Assembly: GCF_036186745.1 (NCBI RefSeq)
Contig: NZ_CP108086.1
Span: forward strand, 1,116,001 to 1,180,000
Direction of reading: 5' to 3'
From: Microbispora hainanensis
Lineage (GTDB): Bacteria; Actinomycetota; Actinomycetes; Streptosporangiales; Streptosporangiaceae
Length of the DNA stretch: 64,000 bases
The position numbers and the translations under genes were made by a program. The notes beneath the pieces were generated by a model. That model was not told where the DNA came from and made no database searches. It saw nothing but the letters and a program-made list of their open reading frames with translations. Below, piece by piece: positions 26,281 through 38,585 of this stretch. Numbering within the stretch: position 1 is the stretch's first letter; every line of letters begins with the position of its first letter.

Positions 26281-27213
26281 TCAGGCGAGGGACCAGGCGA
26301 TGCCGTCGAGGATGTCGTGCTCGCTGACGACGACCTCGGGGAAGCCGTAACGGCGGACTATGCGGTCGAGGATGAGCGCGCCCGCGCCGATGACGTCCAC
26401 CCGGCCCGGGTGCATGACCGGGATGGCGGCCCGCTCGTCGTGGGTCATGCGCAGCAGCCGCGCGGACACCTCGTGGACCCGTTCGGCCGGGATGCGCGAG
26501 TGGTGGATGCGCGCGGGGTCGTAGGCGGGCAGGCCGAGCGCGATCCCGGCGACCGTGGTGACCGAGCCCGCCAGGCCGACCAGCGTCCGCGCCGTACGCA
26601 CGGGGACGCGCTCCTCGACCCGGTCCATGGCCGCCTCGATGTCGGCGACGGCCGCCTCCACCGTCTCGGCGCTCGGCGGATCGTCGCGCAGGTGGCGCTC
26701 GGTGAGCCGCACACAGCCGATGTCCACCGACAGCGCGCCCTCGACGGACCGGGAGCCGACGACGAACTCGGTCGAACCACCCCCGATGTCCACCACGAGG
26801 TAGGGCGTCTCGGCGTCCGATCCGGCGAGGCCCCGGGTCGCGCCGGTGAACGACAGCCGCGCCTCCTCGTCGCCGGTCACCACCTCGGGCTCCACGCCGA
26901 AGATGTCGCGCACCCCGGCGACGAAGTCGGCCCGGTTGGCGGCGTCACGGGTCGCCGAGGTGGCGACCACGCGGACCGGCACGGGGCCGTCCGGGGAGTG
27001 CTCCCTGATCAGCTTGGCGTAGCCGCGCATGGCCGTGAAGGTCCGCTCCAGGGCCTCCGGCGCGAGCCGTCCCGTACGGTCGACGTCCTGGCCGAGCCGG
27101 ACGATCTCCATCCGCCGTTCGACGTCGGTGAGGACGTCGCCGGAGATATCGGCAATGAGAAGGCGGACCGAGTTGGTCCCGCAGTCGATGGCCGCGACCC
27201 GCTTCGTCTTCAC
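26281..27213 (-). CDS. ppx: Exopolyphosphatase, Ppx/GppA family
   Basis: 310 residues from the GTG at 27213 (MKTKRVAAIDCGTNSVRLL). The two ASKHA phosphate loops are present: AIDCGTNSVRLL near the start and VVDIGGGSTEFVVG in the middle. The length equals the short, two-domain actinobacterial Ppx/GppA paralogues, which hydrolyse polyphosphate or pppGpp. It lies downstream of the DUF501 gene with only about 10 bases between them, in the order seen in other actinomycetes. Confidence 0.9.
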   Translation of the reverse strand: MKTKRVAAIDCGTNSVRLLIADISGDVLTDVERRMEIVRLGQDVDRTGRLAPEALERTFTAMRGYAKLIREHSPDGPVPVRVVATSATRDAANRADFVAGVRDIFGVEPEVVTGDEEARLSFTGATRGLAGSDAETPYLVVDIGGGSTEFVVGSRSVEGALSVDIGCVRLTERHLRDDPPSAETVEAAVADIEAAMDRVEERVPVRTARTLVGLAGSVTTVAGIALGLPAYDPARIHHSRIPAERVHEVSARLLRMTHDERAAIPVMHPGRVDVIGAGALILDRIVRRYGFPEVVVSEHDILDGIAWSLA

Positions 27214-27223
27214 GCTCGTTCCC

Positions 27224-27808
27224 TCAGTCCGTCTCGGTGCTCCGCGTAGCCTGGGGCCGCTCTGCGGGGCTCTCAACGACCACGCAGGGGCCGCCGGCCC
27301 ACCAGTCGGGCAGCGCGTCGAGCGCCTCCCGGCCGAACGGGTTGACCCCCGGCGCGGCCAGCTCGTGGGCCACCAGCGCGTGCAGGCACTTGACCCGGCC
27401 CGGCATGCCGCCGGCGCTCTGCATGTCGCGCGGCAGCGGCTCCAGGCCCTCTTCCTTGGCCGCCTGGTCGCGGCGGGCGACGTAGTCCTCGTGGGCCGCC
27501 CGGTAGGCCTCGGCCAGCTCGGGGTCCTCCGCGAGCCGGGCCTGCATGCTCTTCATCAGACCGGACGACTCCAGCGTGCCGATCGCCGAGGCGGCCTTCG
27601 GGCAGGTCAGGTAGAACAGCGTGGGGAACGGCGCCCCGTCGGGCAGCCGGGGCGCGGTCTCCAGCACGTCGGGCAGGCCGCAGGGACACCGGTGAGCGAC
27701 GGCCCGCACCCCGCGCGGCTGCCGCCCGAGCTGCGCCCGCGCCGCCGCCAGGTCAGCGGGGTCCACACGGCCCGTGTGGCCCGCGTGGTCCGCCTGGTCG
27801 TCCGCCAC
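27224..27808 (-). CDS. DUF501 protein
   Basis: About 194 residues. GAGGAG lies six bases before the GTG at 27808; an upstream GTG at 27829 is the alternative. The family block RGVRAVAHRCPCGLPDVLET with PTLFYLTCPKAASAIGTLES contains four conserved cysteines (HRCPCG, YLTCP, VKCLHAL), which suggest metal or cluster binding. The function of DUF501 is not established. It lies between ftsB and ppx in the conserved actinobacterial order eno-ftsB-DUF501-ppx. Confidence 0.88.
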   Translation of the reverse strand: MADDQADHAGHTGRVDPADLAAARAQLGRQPRGVRAVAHRCPCGLPDVLETAPRLPDGAPFPTLFYLTCPKAASAIGTLESSGLMKSMQARLAEDPELAEAYRAAHEDYVARRDQAAKEEGLEPLPRDMQSAGGMPGRVKCLHALVAHELAAPGVNPFGREALDALPDWWAGGPCVVVESPAERPQATRSTETD

Positions 27809-27885
27809 GTCGATCTCCTCGCCCTTCACTCTGTGCGCCCTGCACCCTCAACGCTGTGCGCCCTTAACGCCGTGCGCCCTGCGCT

Positions 27886-28047
27886 GTTGACACTGCGCGC
27901 CCTGCGCCGTTGACACTGCGCGCCCTGCGCCGTTGACACTGCGCGCCCTGCGCCGTTGACACTGCGCGCCCCGCCGTTCCCGGCGGCGTCCGTGATCCTC
28001 ATCCCGGGGTCCTCATCCCAGGCCCTCATCCCGGGGCCCTCATCCCA
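27886..28047. repeat. 23-bp minisatellite followed by a CCTCATCCC repeat
   Basis: Four copies of the 23-base unit GTTGACACTGCGCGCCCTGC+GCC run head to tail at 27886-27976. They are followed (27997-28047) by four copies of a 9-base core CCTCATCCC separated by GGGG-type spacers; the last copies reach into the final codons of ftsB (stop at 28040). Both lie in the gap between ftsB and DUF501. Confidence 0.88.
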
Positions 28048-28501
28048 CCGCCGGCGGCGCCGACGCCGACGGGGACGCCGTGGGTGCGGGACTGCGCCCC
28101 GCCGCGGGTGCGGCGGGCCGCCCCTTGTCGGCCGCCTCGAACGACCGCCAGAGAGTGACGTACCAGGCGGGACGCTCCGGCTGCTTGGTCCCCGCCTTGG
28201 CGGCGGCGGTGCCCGCCGTGTCCTCGTCGATCACCTGGTAGCAGTCGGCGCCCGGCTCGCAGTAGAACAGCCGTTCCTTGGCCAGGCGCTTGATGTAGTC
28301 CGGATCCTCCAGCCGCCTGCGCCGCTGCTCCAGGTTCTGGAGCTTGCGCAGCGCGTTCGCCTGCTGCGCCTCCAGCTGGGCGATCTGCCGGCGCTGGGCG
28401 ACGTACTCCCGCGCGGGGTAGGCGAGGCTCATGGCGATGGCGCACACGACGACCGCGAGGATCGCCGCGCGCCCGGTGAGCTGCGGCCGCTTCGCCGCCA
28501 C
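28040..28501 (-). CDS. ftsB: Septum formation initiator FtsB/DivIC
   Basis: 153 residues from a GTG at 28501 with GGAGGGG nine bases upstream. A short basic cytoplasmic start is followed by one membrane helix (ILAVVVCAIAMSLAYPAREY) and a coiled coil (RRQIAQLEAQQANALRKLQN and so on), then the conserved block DPDYIKRLAKERLFYCEPG. This is the FtsB/DivIC layout of the divisome FtsQ-FtsB-FtsL complex. The C-terminus is a Pro/Ala/Ser-rich tail, encoded over a short repeat. It follows enolase on the same strand, as in other actinomycetes. Confidence 0.9.
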   Translation of the reverse strand: MAAKRPQLTGRAAILAVVVCAIAMSLAYPAREYVAQRRQIAQLEAQQANALRKLQNLEQRRRRLEDPDYIKRLAKERLFYCEPGADCYQVIDEDTAGTAAAKAGTKQPERPAWYVTLWRSFEAADKGRPAAPAAGRSPAPTASPSASAPPAVG

Positions 28502-28686
28502 GAAACCACCCCTCCCGGTCGGTCAGCGCGTGGGCCCGGTGACAACGGCCACACTAACCGCCCGTCCCGGCCGTACACGCCCGGTTGGGCACGGCGTCGC
28601 CGCGCCCATCGCCCCACCGGGCGTCCGGAACGTGTCCGGCCGGAATCCCCGTCTGCCGCAGAGTCTGCCGCAGGGCCCGCCGCAGG

Positions 28687-30018
<1,332 letters not shown>

Positions 30019-30049
30019 TTACTACTCGGTACTGCGCAGGGTGTCCCGT

Positions 30050-31027
30050 TCACGGCGTGTCCGAGCGGGTGCTCTCCCACTCCTCCACGCGCCGCCGGTA
30101 TTCCCTGGCCGCCGCCCTGAGCTCGGCCTCGGGATCGAGCCCCGCGTCCTGGATCTCCCGTACGAGCGCGAACAGGCGGGCGCCCGCGGACGGCGTGAGG
30201 TCGCCGGCGAGGGAGCCGGGCGCCCCGACCCCGCCGGCCCGGCGCAGGAGCTGGGCGGCCAGGGAGATGGCCGGCTGGCCCATCGGCACGCCGCTGAGCA
30301 CCGAGCCGGTCTCCCCCTTGGCGGCCCGCTCGGCCGCCTTGATGGTCTCCCAGGTGTCGCTGACCTCACCGGCACCGGAGACCTGGACGTCCGCGAAGAC
30401 GTGCGGGTGGCGGCGCACCAGCTTCTCCACGATCCCGTCCGCCACGTCGTCGATGTCGAAGCCGTCCCCGTCCGGCCCCATCCGCTCCTGGGCGAGCCGG
30501 GCGTGGAACATCACCTGGAGCAGCAGGTCGCCGAGCTCCTCGCGCAGCGGCGGGCCGAAGTCGCCCTCGTGGATGGTCTCCAGCACCTCGTAGGCCTCTT
30601 CGACCAGGTAGGGCACGAGCGACTCGTGGGTCTGCTTGCGGTCCCACGGGCACTCGCGGCGCAGCCGGTCCATGACCTGCACGAGGTCGAGCAGCCGTGC
30701 GCCGGGCAGGTCGTAGGAGCCGGGGACGACCTCGATCTCCGGCGGCTCGTCGAGGGAGATCGCGGCGTGGCCGACCGCGCGCATGAAGTCCTCGTCGCCG
30801 TCCTGCGCGGCCAGCCACACCACCGTCCCCGTACGGCTCTCGCGGGCGATGGCGCCGGGGTCGGGGGTCACCACCTCGACCTGGACGCCGGCCTCGTCGA
30901 GATAGGGCAGATAGGGGTGGTCCGGGGTGCCGGTGAGCACCCGCCCCCGGTTGAGGGCGCGCCACGCCGCGGGCGCGAGCAGGCCGGGAGCGACCCGGGG
31001 CGAGGTGGTCACCACGATCAACGCCAT
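30050..31027 (-). CDS. mazG: Nucleoside triphosphate pyrophosphohydrolase MazG
   Basis: 325 residues from the ATG at 31027. A poorly conserved N-terminal domain of about 115 residues precedes the MazG domain, which opens with CPWDRKQTHESLVPYLVEEA and contains the EExxE-type magnesium site in LREELGDLLLQVMFHA. The family hydrolyses non-canonical or ppGpp-related nucleoside triphosphates. Only one MazG domain is present, as in actinobacteria. It lies between the SurA-like lipoprotein gene and enolase. The gap upstream holds a 32-base tandem repeat. Confidence 0.9.
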   Translation of the reverse strand: MALIVVTTSPRVAPGLLAPAAWRALNRGRVLTGTPDHPYLPYLDEAGVQVEVVTPDPGAIARESRTGTVVWLAAQDGDEDFMRAVGHAAISLDEPPEIEVVPGSYDLPGARLLDLVQVMDRLRRECPWDRKQTHESLVPYLVEEAYEVLETIHEGDFGPPLREELGDLLLQVMFHARLAQERMGPDGDGFDIDDVADGIVEKLVRRHPHVFADVQVSGAGEVSDTWETIKAAERAAKGETGSVLSGVPMGQPAISLAAQLLRRAGGVGAPGSLAGDLTPSAGARLFALVREIQDAGLDPEAELRAAAREYRRRVEEWESTRSDTP

Positions 31028-31065
31028 GGACTCAGCCTAGTGAAGCCCGACGAGCCCTCCCGCCC

Positions 31066-31289
31066 GGCGTCGCCGCACCACCCGGGCACGCGGGACCGGC
31101 GTCGCCGCACCACCCGGGCGCACGAGACCGGCGTGGCCACACCACGCGGACGCGCGAAACCGGCGTCACCGCACCACCCGGGCACGCGGGACCAGCGTGG
31201 CCACACCACGCGGACGCGCGAAACCGGCGTCACCGCACCACCCGGGCACGCGGGACCGGCGTGGCCACACCACCCGGGCGCACGAGGCA
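31066..31289. repeat. 32-bp tandem repeat, seven copies
   Basis: Seven head-to-tail units of 32 bases (starting GGCGTSRCCRCACCACNCGG) begin every 32 bases at 31066, 31098, 31130, 31162, 31194, 31226 and 31258. Two sub-types alternate: ...CACCCGGGCACGCGGGACC and ...CACGCGGACGCGCGAAACC. The array fills the gap between mazG and the lipoprotein gene. There are no spacers, so it is not a CRISPR array. Confidence 0.92.
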
Positions 31290-31303
31290 GCTCGGGCGTG
31301 CGG

Positions 31304-31948
31304 TCAGCCGGCCTGGCCGGCGTCGGCCGCGCCCGCGGCGGCGCCACCGGCCGCAGCCGCGGCCGGCGAACCGAAGCGGTCGTCGGCGACGAAGCCCTGC
31401 TGGGGGTCGAACTTGCCGTAGCGCGGGCTGTACTTCACCGGCACGGTCGAGTCCGCCTCCTGGATGATCTTCTGGAGGGCCGCCTGCTGTGCCGCCTGGT
31501 CCTGCCCGGCGCCGGACTGCTGCGCCAGCTTGTTGCGGACGATGACGGCCCGGATGAAGGCGCGGCCCTCGTCGAGCGGGATGCCGTTGGCCAGCAGCAC
31601 CTTGTTGAACTGGTCCCAGCCGCCCTGCGCGATGGCGATGTCGTCGACCTCGCGGTCGGTGACCGTGATGCCCTTGCGCCGGCCGAGCTCCTGGAACTGC
31701 CTGCTCGTGGTCATGTTGAGCAGCACCGTCTGCGGCAGCGAGAAGGTCAGCTGGAGCTGGTCCTCGGAGATCTTGTTCGCGGCCAGGTCGGCGCGCAGCT
31801 CGCGGACCTCGTCGTTCAGGTCACTGGAGGTGATGCGCTCCGAGCCCACGATGGCCGCGGAACCCGCCTGCACGGGGCCGCCGCACGCGGTCACGGCGAT
31901 CCCGGTCGCCGCCAGCGCCACGGCGACGCGCACTCGATACGACTTCAC
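31304..31948 (-). CDS. SurA N-terminal-domain lipoprotein
   Basis: 214 residues from the GTG at 31948 with GGGAGGAT seven bases upstream. The N-terminus is a lipoprotein signal with the lipobox VTAC. The body (SERITSSDLNDEVRELRADL and so on) is a SurA-like helical chaperone domain as seen in actinobacterial periplasmic-type foldases. No parvulin catalytic domain follows; instead the tail is a flexible Ala/Gly-rich stretch. I infer an extracytoplasmic folding factor. It lies 52 bases downstream of mfd, the usual position in actinobacteria. Confidence 0.85.
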   Translation of the reverse strand: MKSYRVRVAVALAATGIAVTACGGPVQAGSAAIVGSERITSSDLNDEVRELRADLAANKISEDQLQLTFSLPQTVLLNMTTSRQFQELGRRKGITVTDREVDDIAIAQGGWDQFNKVLLANGIPLDEGRAFIRAVIVRNKLAQQSGAGQDQAAQQAALQKIIQEADSTVPVKYSPRYGKFDPQQGFVADDRFGSPAAAAAGGAAAGAADAGQAG

Positions 31949-32000
31949 GGACGATCCTCCCGAACGACACCGGCCACGCATTTGTTGACATTTTCGCGGG

Positions 32001-35498
<3,498 letters not shown>

Positions 35499-35873
35499 CG
35501 ATGCCTTCAAAAGCCCCGTGACAAAGACAGCCGGCGTGCGGACGCGACCCCGTTCGTCCGGCCGATCCCCCTGACAGAGGAGATCCGCGAGACGCTCCCA
35601 ACCGGGCCGCGGCTATCAAGGCTACGCCCTGTCTTATGGCCTCGCTCCGCTCGGCCGCTCAGGCGCCTACAGTCCGCGGTCGTGCCGGAGGCGCGCAATG
35701 GGCACTTCCTTCAGTGCGTGCTCGCTCGTCGCTCGCTCCGCGCGCTCCTCACTCCAGACATGGCCGCGCCCCTCGCATATCCATGCGTCTCACTCCGTTC
35801 GCTCCTCGGCGGGGACATGATGGGGAACGGCAAATGCGCAACTCAGCGTCGTCAAATGATTACGCTCGGTCGT
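35499..35873. other. Divergent gap upstream of mfd
   Basis: This 375-base gap separates mfd (minus) from the methyltransferase gene (plus). It contains CGCTCGCTC-type repetitive words (about 35720-35745) and a lower-GC stretch just before the methyltransferase start. I see no well-formed promoter, operator or open reading frame. Confidence 0.5.
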
Positions 35874-36605
35874 ATGACAGAGGTTCGGTTGTCGTCCGCT
35901 GACCAGGACGACGTGTTCAGCCAGCGGATCCGCGAGCAGTGGACCGACCAGCTCGGTCGGCGTCTCGACATCCTCATCGCCGGATGCGGCCGGGGCGGCG
36001 TCCTCGACGTGGGGCGCTACGAGCCGAGGATGACGGGGGTGGACGAGGATCTGCCGCCACTGCGGACCCACACCGCCAACCGCGACGACCTGGAGGCGTC
36101 CTACCTGGGCGACCTGCGGCTCGTGCCGATCCCGCCGCGCTCCTTCGACGTCGTCTACGTGTCGTTCCTCCTCGAACGCATCCGCCACGCCGAGCTCGTG
36201 CTCGACCGGCTCGTCGCCGGGCTGCGCCCCGGCGGGCTGCTGCTGCTGAAGATGCGCGACCGCAAGTCGGCGTACGGCTTCTGCGACCGGGTGACCCCCC
36301 GCTGGGTGCGCCGGGCGCTGTGGCGCACGCTCGCCCCGGCCGGGTCGGTGGGGCCGCTTCCCGCGGTCTACGAGCCGCTGGCCTCCCGCGAGGGCATCCA
36401 GGCGTACTGCCTGATGCGCGGGCTCATGATCGCGGAGGACTACTCGGCGGTGAGCGGCCCGGCCCGGCGGGGCCCGCACGGCGGTCTGGTCTCCGTGGTC
36501 TGCCGGACCGTGGCCGCGCTCTCGCGAGGCGGGCTCAACGGCACCGAGGACGAGATCACCATGGTGATCCGCCGTCCGCAGAACCATTTCGCCCGCCTCA
36601 TCTGA
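35874..36605 (+). CDS. Class I SAM-dependent methyltransferase
   Basis: 243 residues from the ATG at 35874 (MTEVRLSSADQDDVF). The AdoMet motif I is DILIAGCGRGGVLD, followed by the acidic residue of motif II in TGVDEDLPPL, and RSFDVVYVSFLLERI corresponds to motif IV. The rest of the protein (VTPRWVRRALWRTLAPAG and so on) is not typical of a particular subfamily, and the substrate is unknown. It is a single-gene unit ahead of a 13-base tandem repeat. Confidence 0.85.
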   Translation: MTEVRLSSADQDDVFSQRIREQWTDQLGRRLDILIAGCGRGGVLDVGRYEPRMTGVDEDLPPLRTHTANRDDLEASYLGDLRLVPIPPRSFDVVYVSFLLERIRHAELVLDRLVAGLRPGGLLLLKMRDRKSAYGFCDRVTPRWVRRALWRTLAPAGSVGPLPAVYEPLASREGIQAYCLMRGLMIAEDYSAVSGPARRGPHGGLVSVVCRTVAALSRGGLNGTEDEITMVIRRPQNHFARLI

Positions 36606-36670
36606 GCCGCTATCCGGGGCCGCTATCCGGGGCCGCTATCCGGGGCCGCTATCCGGGGCCGCTATCTGGG
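36606..36670. repeat. 13-bp tandem repeat, five copies
   Basis: GCCGCTATCCGGG is repeated exactly four times plus one copy with a single change (GCCGCTATCTGGG). The array begins right after the methyltransferase stop codon. Its last copy overlaps the end of the convergent propeller gene, whose stop codon at 36662 lies inside it. Confidence 0.95.
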
Positions 36671-37927
36671 CGTCAGGACCGGCTGCCATGTTCCGGGCTC
36701 CTGGGCGTTCTGCCGGTAGACCGAGAGCTGGACCCTGCTCCCGCCGTCGACGCCCACCAGGACCAGGCCGTTGTGGAACTCGCTTCCGCACGTGTCCGCG
36801 CAGCCCAGGGCGACCAGGCGGCGGTCGTCGGCCCAGGCGAGAAGCTGGAGCACCTCCTGGCGGCCCACGACCTTGCCCGTCGAGAGCTCGGTGATCTCGG
36901 TGGGCATGCCGTCGGGGCCGGCGAGCAGCGTGCCGTCGGGCGACACGCCCGCCTTCGACTCCGTGACGACGTAGCCGGCGGGCGCGTCGTGCGGCCTGCC
37001 GTCGAGGTCGTAGAAGGCGTCGGGCCGCTTCCAGATGTTGCTGGCCTCGCGGATCAGCGTGCCGTCGTCGCTCCAGCGGAAGTCGCGCCGCACGTTGCTG
37101 TTGTCGGTCCGGCAGGGATCGACGGCGTGGAAGTCCCCCGCCGTAGCGGTGGCCACGTCGACGATGTAGAAGCCGGTGCGGCTGGTGGAGACCGCCTGGA
37201 ACGGCGGCAGCAGCCGGGGATCGCCGGGCGTCGCCGCGACCGGGGCCGGGCACCGCCGCTCCTCGGCCGACCTCATGTCCAGATCGGGGGACTCGTCATA
37301 GGCGGTGGCCACCAGGCGCGTGCCGTCGGGCGACCAGGCGACGCCGCCCACGGGGTGGTCCACCGGCACCCACGCCCGCACCCGCCGGGTCTCCATGTCG
37401 AAGATGCCGATCCTCCGCACGGGCAGGTCCTTCTCCAGGACCGCCGCCCAGCGCAGGCCGGGGGCGACCTCGACCCAGCCCCACTCCGTCTTCTCGTAGC
37501 TTTCGGTCACCTGGTCGAGGAGATACCACGTCAGGTCGAGCGCCTCACGCCCGTCGACCGTACGCCGCCGCCAGGTGTAGTAGGCGGACAACGCCACCCG
37601 GCCCGCCGCGATCATCCTCTTCGGCGGGGAGTTCTCCGTGTCGGCGAGCACGTCCTGCGCGGGGGGCGTCTCCCGGTACGGCTGGACGGGCACCACCACA
37701 GGCGGGCCGCCGACCTGCGAGACCGGCGCCCTGTCGAGGAGGGGGACCACGACCAGCGGCACCAGCAGCGCCACGGCCGCCACGACGGCCGCGCACGCGA
37801 CCACACCCGCGAACCTCGTCAGGCGCAGCCGAGACCGGCGGCGCAGCGCGCGGTCGGCGAGGTCGGCGGGCACGTGGACCTCCCGCGACCACTCCGACAG
37901 GGTCTCCTTCAGGATCCGGGGGGTCAT
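36662..37927 (-). CDS. Membrane-anchored beta-propeller protein paired with a sigma factor
   Basis: 421 residues. A cytoplasmic N-terminus of about 35 residues with DLADRALRRRSRLRLTR precedes one membrane helix (FAGVVACAAVVAAVALLVPL) and a large extracytoplasmic part. The latter contains TolB-like repeats such as GGVAWSPDGTRLVATAY and AGVSPDGTLLAG. The gene overlaps the SigE-family sigma gene by four bases (ATGA). Its place, short cytoplasmic domain and single helix make it a candidate anti-sigma-like sensor, although no zinc-binding anti-sigma motif is present. The stop codon lies within the 13-base repeat. Confidence 0.75.
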   Translation of the reverse strand: MTPRILKETLSEWSREVHVPADLADRALRRRSRLRLTRFAGVVACAAVVAAVALLVPLVVVPLLDRAPVSQVGGPPVVVPVQPYRETPPAQDVLADTENSPPKRMIAAGRVALSAYYTWRRRTVDGREALDLTWYLLDQVTESYEKTEWGWVEVAPGLRWAAVLEKDLPVRRIGIFDMETRRVRAWVPVDHPVGGVAWSPDGTRLVATAYDESPDLDMRSAEERRCPAPVAATPGDPRLLPPFQAVSTSRTGFYIVDVATATAGDFHAVDPCRTDNSNVRRDFRWSDDGTLIREASNIWKRPDAFYDLDGRPHDAPAGYVVTESKAGVSPDGTLLAGPDGMPTEITELSTGKVVGRQEVLQLLAWADDRRLVALGCADTCGSEFHNGLVLVGVDGGSRVQLSVYRQNAQEPGTWQPVLTPR

Positions 37928-38442
37928 GACGTCACCTCACTCAGGCGCAGATCGGCGAGTTCCGGCGCGGTCGTCCGCAGCCGGGCGAGCGACCGGTGCG
38001 CGGTGCTGCGCACGGTCCCCACGGAGCAGCCGAGGATCCGGGCCACCTCGTCCTCGGGCAGGTCGTCGAGATACCGCAGCACGAGCACGGCCCGCTGGCG
38101 GGGCGTCAGCCGGGCGAGCGCCCGGCGCAGGATCATCCGCAGCTCGGCCTGGTCGGTGCCCGCGCGCCCGGCCGGGCGCTCCGGCACGTCGGCCACGCTC
38201 GTCTCCCGCTGCCGCCAGGCCAGCCGCCACCAGCTGATCTGCTGCCGATACATGACCTGCCGCACGTACGCCTCGGGCTCGTCGAGCCGCCCCCACCGCG
38301 TGACGACCTTGGCCAGGGCGGTCTGCACCAGGTCTTCGGCGGCGTGCTGGTCTCCTCCGGTCAGCAGATAGGCCAGCCGCATCAACGCCGGCGCGCGGGC
38401 CGACACGAATTCGCGGAATCGTCGCTCTTCTGCGGCGTCCAC
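37924..38442 (-). CDS. SigE-family ECF RNA polymerase sigma factor
   Basis: 172 residues from the GTG at 38442, which has GAGGAGG five bases upstream. Region 2 is RFREFVSARAPALMRLAYLL with AEDLVQTALAKVVTRW, and region 4 is LARLTPRQRAVLVLRYLDDL with VGTVRSTAHRSLARLR. The pattern is that of the actinobacterial SigE family of ECF factors. It is cotranscribed with a membrane propeller protein that may be its sensor or partner. Its target promoters cannot be read from this window. Confidence 0.9.
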   Translation of the reverse strand: MDAAEERRFREFVSARAPALMRLAYLLTGGDQHAAEDLVQTALAKVVTRWGRLDEPEAYVRQVMYRQQISWWRLAWRQRETSVADVPERPAGRAGTDQAELRMILRRALARLTPRQRAVLVLRYLDDLPEDEVARILGCSVGTVRSTAHRSLARLRTTAPELADLRLSEVTS

Positions 38443-38585
38443 GAGCACCTCCTCGGATTAGTGTCTGCCTGTAGACGCCCCGGGCACCGGCACGCTATGC
38501 GTGGGGTTGCCAGTAGGGTGCGTTCCGACCCACCAAAGCCGCGACCTCAAGCGAGCGCCGACCGATTCGAGCGGAAACGGAAGCC

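Noticed and set aside
31066-31289. A CRISPR array
   Set aside because: The 32-base units abut without unique spacers and there are no cas genes in the window.
31018-31347. A minus-strand protein of 109 residues across the 32-bp repeat
   Set aside because: It merely translates the repeat (PGWCGDAG and so on) and has no ribosome binding site.
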